Positions 28,865 through 37,298 are shown, counted from the stretch's first letter. The stretch: DNA of 64,000 nucleotides from Thioalkalivibrio sp. ALJ16 (GCF_000377345.1 NZ_KB898037.1:187412-251411); one strand, 5' to 3'. The notes: generated from the letters alone by a model not told the origin. Made by a program: numbers and translations.

Positions 28865-29590
28865 ATGAACGACCGCGAACGCGCCGAACACCCCGGACTG
28901 CGCCCGATTGACGACTCCGCCCTGACCCGCGAGAGCTGGAAGATTTTCCAGATCATGGCGGAGTTCGTGGAGGGCTTCGAGCGCCTGGCGCACATCAAGC
29001 CCTCCGTGAGCATCTTCGGCTCCGCCCGCTTTCCGCCGGAGCATCCGTATTACCGGCTGGGCGAGGAGATCGCGCGCCAGCTTTCGGATGCGGGGTTCGC
29101 GGTGGTCAGCGGTGGCGGGCCGGGGATCATGGAGGCCGCCAACAAGGGCGCCTTTGGCGGGCGCTCGCCCAGCATTGGGCTCAACATCCAGCTGCCGCAC
29201 GAGCAGCACGCGAACCCCTACCAGGATATCGGGCTCGGGTTTCGCCACTTCTTCTCGCGCAAGGTGATGTTCGTGAAGTACGCCTCCGCGTACGTGGTGC
29301 TCCCGGGTGGTTTTGGCACGCTCGACGAGCTGGCCGAGATCTTGACCCTGGTGCAGACCGGCAAGACCCGGCGCATCCCGATCGTGCTGGTGGGCAGCGA
29401 CTTCTGGAAGGGCCTGCTGGACTGGTTCCAGGATACGCTGGTGGAGCAGGGCACCATCGACCAGGACGACCTCCAGCTATACTCACTGGTAGATTCGCCG
29501 GAGGCCGTGGTGGACGTCATCTTCGAGTACTACGAGGCCCGCAGCTTCGAGCCGTCGGCAGAAGAAAAGAAACGACTGATGGAGCTGTGA
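28865..29590 (+). CDS. LOG-family protein (TIGR00730), nucleoside 5'-monophosphate phosphoribohydrolase-like
   Basis: This 241-residue Rossmann-fold protein has both LOG signatures: GGGPGIMEAANKGA and PGGFGTLDELAE, which form the phosphate-binding and catalytic sites. Family members cleave cytokinin riboside monophosphates or ordinary nucleoside monophosphates to free base and ribose 5-phosphate. In bacteria without plant contact the second role is more likely. A ribosome site AGGAAA precedes the ATG. Its stop overlaps the start of the DUF2782 gene. Confidence 0.9.
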   Translation: MNDRERAEHPGLRPIDDSALTRESWKIFQIMAEFVEGFERLAHIKPSVSIFGSARFPPEHPYYRLGEEIARQLSDAGFAVVSGGGPGIMEAANKGAFGGRSPSIGLNIQLPHEQHANPYQDIGLGFRHFFSRKVMFVKYASAYVVLPGGFGTLDELAEILTLVQTGKTRRIPIVLVGSDFWKGLLDWFQDTLVEQGTIDQDDLQLYSLVDSPEAVVDVIFEYYEARSFEPSAEEKKRLMEL

Positions 29591-29985
29591 TGATGCCGCT
29601 TTCCCGCCTGCATCTACCGCTGTCGCTGTTCGCGGCGCTGTTGTTGCTGCCCGTCCCGGCGCTGGCCCAGACGGATCGCGACTGGAACGATGCCCCGCCA
29701 CCGCCGGAGCTGGAGGAGGGTGTTGACCCGCCGCCCCCGGTGCTGGACGAGCGGGCCCGCGAGCAGCAGTCCCTGGAGGACGCCGACATCCTGATTATCG
29801 AGCGGGATGGCGAGACACGACGGGAATACCGTATGGACGGCGTCCTGGTGATGGTCGAGGTCACCCCGGCCGTGGGCCCGACCTACTACCTGATCGACAC
29901 GACCGGTGACGGCACCCTGGACGGGCGCCGCAACGAACTGGACCCGAATTTTGTTCCCCCTTCCTGGGTAATTTTCCGATGGTGA
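29590..29985 (+). CDS. DUF2782 family exported protein
   Basis: This 131-residue periplasmic protein has a clear signal peptide (PLSLFAALLLLPVPALA-QTD), a proline/acidic stretch, and the small conserved domain ADILIIERDGETRREYRMDG through PTYYLIDTTGDGTLD to the C-terminal PSWVIFRW. DUF2782 is commonly found next to polA and thrB in gammaproteobacteria. The ATG at 29590 overlaps the LOG stop codon as TGATG; another ATG follows immediately. Function unknown. Confidence 0.87.
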   Translation: MMPLSRLHLPLSLFAALLLLPVPALAQTDRDWNDAPPPPELEEGVDPPPPVLDERAREQQSLEDADILIIERDGETRREYRMDGVLVMVEVTPAVGPTYYLIDTTGDGTLDGRRNELDPNFVPPSWVIFRW

Positions 29986-30833
29986 CAGTCGAATCCGAAC
30001 ATGCCGCTGCGGCCACGGGTCTGGACCTGACGGCCGGCCCCGAGGGCGCCGTTCACGAGGGACTTCCGGTGCAGTGCCTGCGTGTGGTGTCCGCGGTGGC
30101 GCCGGCGCTGGAGCATGCGCTGCAGCAGGCACCGGCGGGCTGCGCGCGCAGCCTCGGGCGTGGTGTGGACCCGGATGCGGATTCCGTGATCCTGGTGCTG
30201 GAGCGTGGGCAGGCCCTGCGGGGGCCGGTGGCCGCCGAAGGCCCCGGCAGCCTGGAGGCGCTGGGCGAGCGGGCTGCCGACTGGCAGGGTCGGCACCCGG
30301 CCAGCCAGCTCCCGGTCAGCGACGGCTATCGCCGGGGCGTGCTCCAGCAGCAGATGCGCGAGCGTGCCGATGCGGTCGCCGAGCAGCTGGATATCGCGGC
30401 GCGTACAGTCCTGGATGCCGAATTACAGCATCAAGGGCTCTACCGCTTCGAGGACCTTCCGCTGGCGGGCAGCTACTGGCGTTCGGTGCGGCTGTATCCC
30501 GAGGGCGCAGGGCTTGCGGATCTCGTCGTCCCGCCCGCGCCGGTGCCGGCCTTCTGGCAGCTCGCGCGCATTGCGCTGGCGGTGGTGGTGGATGCGGATG
30601 GCCAGCCGGATGTGGCGCGCTACCGTGCCTTGCTGGCCGGATACAACGCCCGCCGCCCGCTGAGCGCGATCGAGCGCGGCGCGGCCCCGACCCTGCTGCG
30701 CCTGGCGGCGCTGGACGACTGGCTGTCTGCGCTGGAGAACGGCGCGGACGGGGCCACGGAACGCCAGCGGCTTGCAGCCCTGCAGGCCGAGGCTGCACGA
30801 CTGCAGGGCGTATGGGTTCGGGCTGCGGCCTGA
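29979..30833 (+). CDS. Degenerate homoserine-kinase-like (APH-fold) protein, probably not a kinase
   Basis: This 284-residue protein overlaps DUF2782 by 7 nt, exactly where thrB sits in the polA-DUF2782-thrB order of Pseudomonas. Its C-terminal third (RYRALLAGYNARRPLSAIER and LLRLAALDDWLSALEN) matches the end of ThrB-type homoserine kinases. The catalytic loop (HxDLxxxN) and the metal-binding DF motif are missing: the region corresponding to them reads SYWRSVRLYPEGAGLADLVV. The frame is open and GC-rich like its neighbours, so it is a maintained gene rather than a fresh pseudogene. Assignment rests on family memory and position. Confidence 0.55.
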   Translation: MVTVESEHAAAATGLDLTAGPEGAVHEGLPVQCLRVVSAVAPALEHALQQAPAGCARSLGRGVDPDADSVILVLERGQALRGPVAAEGPGSLEALGERAADWQGRHPASQLPVSDGYRRGVLQQQMRERADAVAEQLDIAARTVLDAELQHQGLYRFEDLPLAGSYWRSVRLYPEGAGLADLVVPPAPVPAFWQLARIALAVVVDADGQPDVARYRALLAGYNARRPLSAIERGAAPTLLRLAALDDWLSALENGADGATERQRLAALQAEAARLQGVWVRAAA

Positions 30834-30903
30834 CGTCAGCGGCGAGCGAGTACACGCATCCACAGTGCCCCGCACCGGAACGTCTCTCCCAGGAGGAAAG
30901 CCC

Positions 30904-31557
30904 ATGATCCGCACCGTTACCTGGCTGGCATGGCCACTGGCCGCGCTTCTTGCCCCGGCCTTCGCGAGCGCCGACGTCTACCGCTGGACCGACGATCAGG
31001 GCAACGTCCATTTTGGCGATCGCCCTCCGGAGGGGCGCACCAGCGAGTCGGTCGATGTGCGCGAGCCGATGCGCGCAGTGCCCCTGGAGGGTGCGCGCGA
31101 GATCCTCGAGCGTCCGGTGCGTCCGCGCGGACAGCCTGCTTCCGAGGCGGCCGGGGCCTATCGAGTGGCGATCGCCAGTCCCGGCGATGGCGATGGCGTG
31201 CGTGCCAACGACGGCAATGTGACCGCGACGCTGGATATGGATCCGGAGCTGGACGCCGAGGCCGGGCATCGCGTGGTCTGGCTGCTGGACGGCGAGATCG
31301 CGGGCGAGGGCGCCTCGGCGAGTGCCACGTTCGAGGGGCTGGATCGCGGCGCGCACACCCTGCAGGCGCGTGTGGTCAACGAGGCCGGTGAGGAGCTGGG
31401 TGTCAGCGACACGATCGAGTTCATCGTGCTGCGCACGGCCATCCCGCGGGAACAGCAACAGCAGCAGCGGCCCCAGCAGTTCCCGCCCGGTGGCGCGCCC
31501 TCGGCGCCGCAAGCCCCGCGCGCGCCGCAGCCGGTTACCCCGTCGGGCCCGAGCTAG
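30904..31557 (+). CDS. DUF4124 domain exported protein
   Basis: This 217-residue periplasmic protein has a signal peptide ending AFASA and then a DUF4124 domain, recognisable by DVYRWTDDQGNVHFGDRPP. A beta-rich Ig/fibronectin-like part follows (about residues 80-180; GEIAGEGASASATFEGLDRG), and then a Gln/Pro tail (EQQQQQRPQQFPPGG). The start at 30904 is set by a strong ribosome site, AGGAGG. DUF4124 proteins are widespread in proteobacterial envelopes with no firm role. Confidence 0.85.
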   Translation: MIRTVTWLAWPLAALLAPAFASADVYRWTDDQGNVHFGDRPPEGRTSESVDVREPMRAVPLEGAREILERPVRPRGQPASEAAGAYRVAIASPGDGDGVRANDGNVTATLDMDPELDAEAGHRVVWLLDGEIAGEGASASATFEGLDRGAHTLQARVVNEAGEELGVSDTIEFIVLRTAIPREQQQQQRPQQFPPGGAPSAPQAPRAPQPVTPSGPS

Positions 31558-31870
31558 AGGACCGGCAGATCCGGGGCAGAGCGCTGCCGGTTCCCGCTCT
31601 ATCTCGTGACCAGGCCCCCGCCATGCGCCTCGTGAGAGCGGAGCAAGGGCCTCGCGCCCCCGCCCGCTCGCGACGATGTCCCAAATCCGCCCAGATCCGA
31701 CAGGCTCCTATGACGCGTTGGTCCGTGCCGCCCGGAGGCAGCGCGGGCACATGACAACGCTGCGGTTCCCCTGAAGAGCGCACGCTGCCCGGTGCCAGAC
31801 CGCAGCGCCTGGCGCGCGATCGGCTCCATCCAGCCGTGTTCTTCCGTGCGCCGGCCGCACCGATATAGTG
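31558..31870. other. Noncoding stretch upstream of ntrBC
   Basis: No gene is supported here. The only feature is a weak hairpin at 31561-31591 (ACCGGCAG / CTGCCGGT) shortly after the DUF4124 stop, without a T tract. The regulatory part of the intergenic region begins near 31878. Confidence 0.5.
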
Positions 31871-31877
31871 CGTTTGT

Positions 31878-31915
31878 TGCCCCAAAATAGTGCTACAATT
31901 GCACCAGTTTGGGGC
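31878..31915 (+). promoter_or_regulatory. Two NtrC-like sites flanking an extended -10 promoter upstream of ntrB
   Basis: TGCCCCAAAATAGTGC (31878-31893) matches the enteric NtrC site TGCACCAAAATGGTGC at 14 of 16 positions. TGCACCAGTTTGGGGC (31900-31915) matches at 12 of 16. Centre-to-centre distance is 22 bp, two helical turns. Between them lies TGCTACAAT, an extended -10 element, with TACAAT at 31894-31899. The layout suggests that phosphorylated NtrC represses its own gene pair, as at the E. coli glnL promoter. No sigma54 -24/-12 pair with correct spacing was found. Confidence 0.65.
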
Positions 31916-32026
31916 TCCTGGCATTGCGGGGGGCGGTCGTTCATGCGGTTTTGTGACGCAGTCCCCCGGCCTCGGCGCCTCGCCCGCCAGCTTTTGCTTG
32001 GCGCGATTCCTGCTTGAGGCCTTGCA

Positions 32027-33124
32027 ATGAACACGCCCCCTGCCAACCCCGGCCCGGCTACCCCGCCGTGGTGGGACGACCTCTCCACGGCTGTGCTGGT
32101 CACGGATGCGGATCTGTGCCTGTTGAGCCTGAATAGTGCCGCCGAAGTCCTGCTGGGTCTGAGCCGCGAGCGCATCCTCGGACACGGGCTGGGGCAGTGG
32201 CTCAAGCTGGACCGCAGCCTGTCCAGTCGGCTGCGTTCGGCGCTCAGTCTGGATCAGCCGATCACCCTGAGGGCGCGGCAGCTGGAGCCTCTGCGGGCGG
32301 ACAGCTTCCTGGCTGACATGATTATCACGCCGCTGCATGGCGACGGAGGACGACCGGGGCAGTTGCTGTTCGAGCTGAATGCGATCGACCGCCACGAGCG
32401 CATCAGCCGCGAGGAACAGTTGCAGAAACAGCAGGCGATCACGCGTGCCGTCACTCGTGGCCTGGCGCACGAGATCAAGAATCCGCTGGGCGGGTTGCGC
32501 GGGGCGGCCCAGCTGCTGGCCAGTGAGCTGGATGATTCGGGTCTGAAGGAATACACCCAGATCATCATCCGCGAGGCCGACCGGCTCCGCAGCCTGGTGG
32601 ATCGCATGCTGGGCCCGAACAACCTGCCGCGCCGCGAGGCCGTCAACCTGCACGAGGTGCTGGAGCATGTGCGCGGCCTGGTCAGTGTGCAGCTGCCGCT
32701 GGGCCTGAAGGTCCGCGGCGATTACGATCCCAGCATCCCGGACGTGTATGCGGATCGCGACATGCTGGTGCAGGCGATCCTGAATCTGGTGCAGAACGCG
32801 GTGCACGCGCTGGAGGACGGGGGCGAGATCGTCCTGAGCTCCCGCATCCTGCGTCAGTACACCATATCCGGCCACCGCCATCGCCTGGTGGCCAAGCTGA
32901 GTGTGCGCGACAACGGCCCGGGGATCCCGGAAGACATCCGCGAGCGGATCTTCTTCCCGATGGTGACCGGGCGCGCGGCAGGCACCGGGCTCGGCCTGCC
33001 CATCGCCCAGAGCCTGATCCAGCTGCACGATGGCTTGATTGAATGCCGCTCCCGGCCCGGCGCGACCTCGTTTGACATCCTGCTTCCGATCGAACCACCG
33101 AAGGCCCGGGAGGGTACGCACTGA
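32027..33124 (+). CDS. ntrB: Nitrogen regulation sensor histidine kinase NtrB (GlnL)
   Basis: This is a 365-residue cytoplasmic kinase/phosphatase that controls NtrC in response to PII. An N-terminal PAS domain (about residues 15-125) precedes the phospho-acceptor H-box RGLAHEIKNPLGGLRGAAQL. The ATP-binding domain has NLVQNAVHALE (N box), DNGPGIPEDI (G1) and GTGLGLPIAQSL (G2). There is no membrane segment, as expected for NtrB. Its stop overlaps the ntrC start by one base (TGATG). Confidence 0.95.
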   Translation: MNTPPANPGPATPPWWDDLSTAVLVTDADLCLLSLNSAAEVLLGLSRERILGHGLGQWLKLDRSLSSRLRSALSLDQPITLRARQLEPLRADSFLADMIITPLHGDGGRPGQLLFELNAIDRHERISREEQLQKQQAITRAVTRGLAHEIKNPLGGLRGAAQLLASELDDSGLKEYTQIIIREADRLRSLVDRMLGPNNLPRREAVNLHEVLEHVRGLVSVQLPLGLKVRGDYDPSIPDVYADRDMLVQAILNLVQNAVHALEDGGEIVLSSRILRQYTISGHRHRLVAKLSVRDNGPGIPEDIRERIFFPMVTGRAAGTGLGLPIAQSLIQLHDGLIECRSRPGATSFDILLPIEPPKAREGTH

Positions 33125-34560
33125 TGGAGCCCACCGTCTGGATTATCGATGACGACGACTCGATTCGCTGGGTGCTGGAGCGTGCCCTGCAGCGTCAGGG
33201 CATCGCGGTGCGCGGCTTCGAGACCGCCAATGCCGCCTGGGCGGCGCTGGATCGGGACCCGGTGCCGGACACCATTGTGGCCGACATCCGCATGCCCGGT
33301 CTGAACGGGCTGGATTTTCTCGCCCGTATGCAGACGCGCCCGGACCCGCCGCCGGTGATTATCATGACCGCGTTCTCGGACCTGGAGAGCGCGGTCGGCG
33401 CGTATCAGACCGGTGCATTCGAGTACCTGCCCAAGCCCTTCGATGTGGATGAGGCGGCGGCCCTGGTGCAGCGCGCCCTCGAGGCGCGCAAGGCCGGTCA
33501 GGACCTTGGTGCTGCCTCGCAGGGCATCGAGGAGACCCCGATCATTGGCGAGGCGCCGGCCATGCAGGAGATGTTCCGTGCGATTGGCCGCCTTTCGCGC
33601 AGCAACATCACCGTACTGATCAACGGCGAGTCCGGTACCGGCAAGGAACTGGTTGCGCGGGCCCTGCACCAGCACAGTCCGCGGGCGGATCAGCCGCTGA
33701 TCGCCCTCAACACCGCGGCCATCCCCAAGGACCTGCTCGAGAGCGAGCTGTTCGGTCACGAACGCGGGGCCTTTACCGGCGCAAACCAGAGCCGCAAGGG
33801 CCGCTTCGAGCAGGCCGATGGTGGCACGCTGTTCCTCGACGAGATCGGCGACATGCCGTTCGACCTGCAGACGCGGCTGCTGCGCGTACTCTCGGACGGC
33901 ACCTTCTATCGTGTGGGTGGCCACACCCCGATCCGTGTGGACGTGCGCATCATTGCTGCCACCCACCAGGACCTGGAAGAGCGCGTGCGCGCCGGCCTGT
34001 TCCGCGAGGACCTGTTCCACCGTTTGAACGTGATCCGCATCCACGTACCGTCTCTGCGCGAGCGCCCGGAGGACATCCCGCTGCTGGTCCACCACTTCAT
34101 GGCCGAGGTGGCGCAGGAGCTGGGGGTGGAGGCCAAGACCATGCGTCCGGAGGTGGTTGCGGAACTGCAGCGTCTGCGCTGGCCGGGCAATGTCCGGCAG
34201 CTGGAGAACACCTGTCGTTGGCTCACGGTGATGGCCTCCGGGCGCGAGGTGCACCTGGATGATCTGCCCGCCGAGCTGCACCAGCCAAGCGAGACCGGTG
34301 CGGAAATGGGTGCCGCCCAGGCTGGCGCCGCGGCCGGCCCGCGCGACTGGACCGCCGAGCTGGCCCAGGTCGCGCGCCAGCACTGGCAGCGTGGGGATCA
34401 GGACCTGCTGGGATCGGTGCTGCCGCAACTGGAGCGCACGGTCATCCGCGAGGCCCTGAACGCGACCGGCGGCCACCGCCAGCAGGCGGCGGCCCTGCTC
34501 GGCTGGGGGCGCAACACCCTCACCCGCAAGATCCAGGAACTCGGCCTCGACGACGACTAG
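33124..34560 (+). CDS. ntrC: Nitrogen regulation response regulator NtrC (GlnG)
   Basis: This is a 478-residue sigma54 activator. The receiver domain carries [15 protein letters not shown] and the phosphorylation Asp in [14 protein letters not shown]. The AAA+ domain has Walker A GESGTGKE, the sigma54-contacting GAFTGA loop, Walker [13 protein letters not shown] and an arginine-finger region near [17 protein letters not shown] Fis-type helix-turn-helix ends the protein ([20 protein letters not shown]). It should activate nitrogen-assimilation promoters and probably regulates its own operon through the sites at 31878-31915. Confidence 0.96.
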   Translation: MEPTVWIIDDDDSIRWVLERALQRQGIAVRGFETANAAWAALDRDPVPDTIVADIRMPGLNGLDFLARMQTRPDPPPVIIMTAFSDLESAVGAYQTGAFEYLPKPFDVDEAAALVQRALEARKAGQDLGAASQGIEETPIIGEAPAMQEMFRAIGRLSRSNITVLINGESGTGKELVARALHQHSPRADQPLIALNTAAIPKDLLESELFGHERGAFTGANQSRKGRFEQADGGTLFLDEIGDMPFDLQTRLLRVLSDGTFYRVGGHTPIRVDVRIIAATHQDLEERVRAGLFREDLFHRLNVIRIHVPSLRERPEDIPLLVHHFMAEVAQELGVEAKTMRPEVVAELQRLRWPGNVRQLENTCRWLTVMASGREVHLDDLPAELHQPSETGAEMGAAQAGAAAGPRDWTAELAQVARQHWQRGDQDLLGSVLPQLERTVIREALNATGGHRQQAAALLGWGRNTLTRKIQELGLDDD

Positions 34561-34570
34561 GACTGACCTG

Positions 34571-34805
34571 CCACAGAGTGCACAGAGGCCACGGAGTAGG
34601 GCCAGGTCAAAAGCGGTTCACAGGAAGAAGGGAAGCTGGGAAGGGTTTTTGGGTAAAGGCCGCTGGCACCGTGCCCCGGGGCCTGCCCGGCGGGTTGATC
34701 AGGCCCGGGTCCACATTCCTGTGTTCTTCCGTCCTTCCCGTCTTCCTGTTAATGCTTTACCGGTTTTGACCTGGCCCTGCTCCGTGGCCTCTGTGCACTC
34801 TGTGG
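34571..34805. repeat. MITE-like inverted-repeat element between ntrC and pyrD
   Basis: Two terminal arms of 42 bp, 34571-34612 and 34764-34805, are reverse complements with one mismatch; they begin CCACAGAGTGCACAGAGG. A second, inner pair of 16 bp (34620-34635 and 34734-34749) is also complementary with one mismatch. The 100-bp centre has no plausible gene. Single-stranded, the whole element would fold into a long cruciform or hairpin. Arms of the CCACAGAG...CACAGAGG type are scattered in many bacterial genomes. It lies between two convergent genes, so it may serve as a bidirectional terminator. Confidence 0.9.
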
Positions 34806-34817
34806 TAAACAGGCCCT

Positions 34818-35810
34818 TCAGGTGGCCGGATCTTGCGGTGCGGGCGGGGCGCAGGCGGAGACGGCGCCGTTGAGTTGCAGGGTGCCGGTCAGGTCACGTA
34901 CGTGGGTGTAGCCGTGGCGGTCCATGTAGTCGCTGATGCCGTGCAGGATCTTGGGCAGGCACAGCGGGTCGTAGAACAGCCCGGTGCCCACGCCGACGGT
35001 GCTGGCGCCGGCGATCAGGAACTCCAGCGCGTCGGTCGCGTTCATCACGCCGCCCTGGCCGATGATCGGCACGTTGTGCGGTGCGGCCACCTGGTAGACC
35101 TGCTGGACCTTCAGCAGCGCAATCGGCTTGATCGCGGGTCCCGAGAGTCCGCCCTGGTTGTTGCCAATCACCGCGCGCCGATTCTCGACGTCCACGGCCA
35201 TGCCCATCAGCGTGTTGATCACCGCGAAAGCGTCGGTGCCGGCCTCGATGCAGCGGCGGGCGTTTTCGGCGATGTCGGTCTGGTTGGGCGAGAGCTTGGT
35301 GATCAGCGGCTTGGAGGTGACCTTGCGACAGGCCTCGACCACCCGCGCGGACATGTCCGGGTCATTGCCGAAGGCGACCCCGCCTTCTTTCACGTTAGGG
35401 CAGGAGATGTTGATCTCGATGGCGTCGATGGGCGAGTCGTCGAAGCGGCGGGTGACCTCGATGTACTCCTCGATGGTGGAGCCGGAGACATTGGCAAAGA
35501 AGCGGGTCTCCTCGAAGTCCAGCTGCGGCAGGGTGTGGTCCACCACGTGGTCCACGCCAGGGTTCTGCAGGCCGATGGCGTTGAGCATGCCGTCCGGGGT
35601 CTCGTAGACCCGGTGCGGCGCGTTGCCCAGACGGGCCTGGCCGGTGGTGCCTTTCAGGCAGATTGCCCCGGCATCGCGATTGGAGAAGCCGGCCACCCGG
35701 GTGTACTCCTCGCCGAAGCCGACGCAGCCGGACAGCAGCACCAGCGGCGTGTTCAAATGCAGCCCGCAGAACTCCAGGGCCAGCCGCGGATCGGTGCGCG
35801 AATCACTCAT
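34818..35810 (-). CDS. pyrD: Dihydroorotate dehydrogenase, class 1B-like catalytic subunit
   Basis: This 330-residue FMN TIM-barrel enzyme is of the class 1 dihydroorotate dehydrogenase type. The active-site base is Cys, in EINISCPNVKEGG, as in class 1 enzymes; class 2 PyrD uses Ser. Other signatures are LKGTTG near the start, NAIGLQNPGVD, PLITKLSPNQTDI and the FMN phosphate loop PIIGQGGV. Class 1B enzymes normally need the PyrK electron-transfer subunit, and none is adjacent. The ATG overlaps, head to head, the ATG of trmL. A related dihydropyrimidine dehydrogenase-like activity cannot be excluded. Confidence 0.83.
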   Translation of the reverse strand: MSDSRTDPRLALEFCGLHLNTPLVLLSGCVGFGEEYTRVAGFSNRDAGAICLKGTTGQARLGNAPHRVYETPDGMLNAIGLQNPGVDHVVDHTLPQLDFEETRFFANVSGSTIEEYIEVTRRFDDSPIDAIEINISCPNVKEGGVAFGNDPDMSARVVEACRKVTSKPLITKLSPNQTDIAENARRCIEAGTDAFAVINTLMGMAVDVENRRAVIGNNQGGLSGPAIKPIALLKVQQVYQVAAPHNVPIIGQGGVMNATDALEFLIAGASTVGVGTGLFYDPLCLPKILHGISDYMDRHGYTHVRDLTGTLQLNGAVSACAPPAPQDPAT

Positions 35811-36273
35811 GCTTCACATCGTCCTCTTTCAACCGGAGATCCCGCCGAACACCGGGAACATCATTCGTCTGGCAGCCAATACCGGCGCTGCGCTGCACCT
35901 GATCCATCCGCTCGGCTTCGAGCTGGACAGCGCGCGGGCGCGCCGCGCCGGGCTCGATTATCACGAGCTGGCTCGGGTGCAAGAGTATGACAGCCTCGAA
36001 CAGTGGCGGGAATCGGTGCGGCCCGACCGGGTCTTCGCCATTACCACGCGCGGCCACGCCCGCTACGATCAGGCAGGGTTCCAGCCCGGTGATGCCCTGT
36101 TGTTTGGGCCCGAGACCCGCGGTCTTCCCGAGTCGGTGCTCGAAGCCCTGCCTCCCGGGCAGCGTTTGCGCCTGCCCATGCAGCCCGGCAGCCGCAGTCT
36201 GAATCTCTCCAACGCAGCGGCCGTGGTCATCTACGAGGCCTGGCGCCAGCTCGATTTCGCCGGCGGGGACTAG
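35809..36273 (+). CDS. trmL: tRNA (cytidine(34)-2'-O)-methyltransferase TrmL
   Basis: This is a SPOUT-fold enzyme that 2'-O-methylates the wobble base of tRNA-Leu. The start MLHIVLFQPEIPPNTGNIIR is the standard TrmL opening, so 35809 is firm. Other motifs are RRAGLDYHE, LLFGPETRGLP and the knot residues MQPGSRSLNLSNAAAVVIYE. The length of 154 residues is normal. The start codon shares two bases with the divergent pyrD start (CATG), so each gene's translation-initiation region lies within the other's coding DNA. Confidence 0.95.
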   Translation: MLHIVLFQPEIPPNTGNIIRLAANTGAALHLIHPLGFELDSARARRAGLDYHELARVQEYDSLEQWRESVRPDRVFAITTRGHARYDQAGFQPGDALLFGPETRGLPESVLEALPPGQRLRLPMQPGSRSLNLSNAAAVVIYEAWRQLDFAGGD

Positions 36274-36384
36274 CTGTTCGCCCCGGCAGGGCCCTGCCAT
36301 TTGTACTACCCTCGGAAGAAAGCCCTCGAGCGGCCCGTCTCCTTCTGACCGATCCTGTCCACGTTGATCTACGCGAGGTACCCG

Positions 36385-37257
36385 ATGGTTTCTGCACTGC
36401 GTCCCCTCCTGTTCCTGGCGGCTGCCAGCCTGTTTGCAGCGCCGCTGGCGGCCGACGAGCCCACCGGTTCCGACAACTGGTGGTGGGATGACGACTGGTG
36501 GGAAGACGGCGTGATGTATGCCGACCTGGAGAACCACGAGGTCACCATCGAACGCATCGAATACGAACGCGACGGCATCGACATCCCGGGGATGGTGGCG
36601 CGGCCGGCCGATGGCGAGGCCTACCCGGCGATCCTCTGGGCCCACGGTCGGCGCGGACTCGACGACCTGGCCGAACTGCATGTGAAGCGCCTGGCCGCCC
36701 GCGGCTTCGTGGTGCTGGCGCCGGACCTGTACACCGGTCGCTTCATGGAGAGCCACCCGCTGGATCATGACTACGAGCTGGAAGGTGATCTGAACAGCGG
36801 ACTGGACGTCCTGCTGGCACGTGACGACATCGTGGGCGACCGCGCCTGCCTGGTCTCCATCACCCGTGGCGGCTACAAGACCCTGAAGGTCGCCGTCACC
36901 TTCGAGCGTCAGGTCGAGGATGTCGCCTGCTGGGCCGGCTACTACCCGCACCTGCAGGACCCGAACCTTGGCGAGCCACATCAGGTGTACCGCTACGCCA
37001 ATGAGGTCAATCAGCTTCAGATCCCGATGATGATCCTGATCGGCGACCAGGAGCAGTACCAGCGCCACCGCACCGCGCGCATGGCCGCCGATGGCCTCGA
37101 AAGTCGGGGCGGAGACGTCACCTGGATCGAGTACCCCGGCGTCGGTCGTGGGTTCGATTTCCGTAACGGCAACAACCGCACCTTTGCCGACGACCTGGCC
37201 TCGCGCGACGCAATGATCCGCGTCACCCGCTTCGCCAACCAGCACCTGCGCGACTGA
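36385..37257 (+). CDS. Exported dienelactone-hydrolase-fold protein lacking the usual catalytic triad
   Basis: This 290-residue secreted protein has a signal peptide (LLFLAAASLFAAPLAA) and then a Trp/Asp-rich stretch, DNWWWDDDWWEDG. The rest follows the dienelactone hydrolase pattern: PAILWAHGRRGLDD, FVVLAPDLYTG, a nucleophile elbow, GDQEQY and YPGVGRGFDF. The elbow reads SITRGG where DLH proteins have GxCxGG, putting Thr at the nucleophile. The catalytic His position in YPGxxH is Arg. Activity is therefore doubtful. The ATG at 36385 is preferred over a TTG at 36364. Confidence 0.75.
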   Translation: MVSALRPLLFLAAASLFAAPLAADEPTGSDNWWWDDDWWEDGVMYADLENHEVTIERIEYERDGIDIPGMVARPADGEAYPAILWAHGRRGLDDLAELHVKRLAARGFVVLAPDLYTGRFMESHPLDHDYELEGDLNSGLDVLLARDDIVGDRACLVSITRGGYKTLKVAVTFERQVEDVACWAGYYPHLQDPNLGEPHQVYRYANEVNQLQIPMMILIGDQEQYQRHRTARMAADGLESRGGDVTWIEYPGVGRGFDFRNGNNRTFADDLASRDAMIRVTRFANQHLRD

Positions 37258-37298
37258 ACCGCTGTTTCCCGCCTGTTAGCCGGCGCGCCGGGGTTGCA

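Noticed and set aside
31905-31935. Sigma54 promoter upstream of ntrB (TTTGGGGCTCC-TGGCATTGC)
   Set aside because: The GG and GC elements are 13 bp apart instead of 12, so the spacing is wrong; a sigma70 extended -10 fits better.
34578-34769. 63-codon frame inside the inverted-repeat element
   Set aside because: Its ends lie in the repeat arms, composition is low-complexity, and there is no ribosome site.
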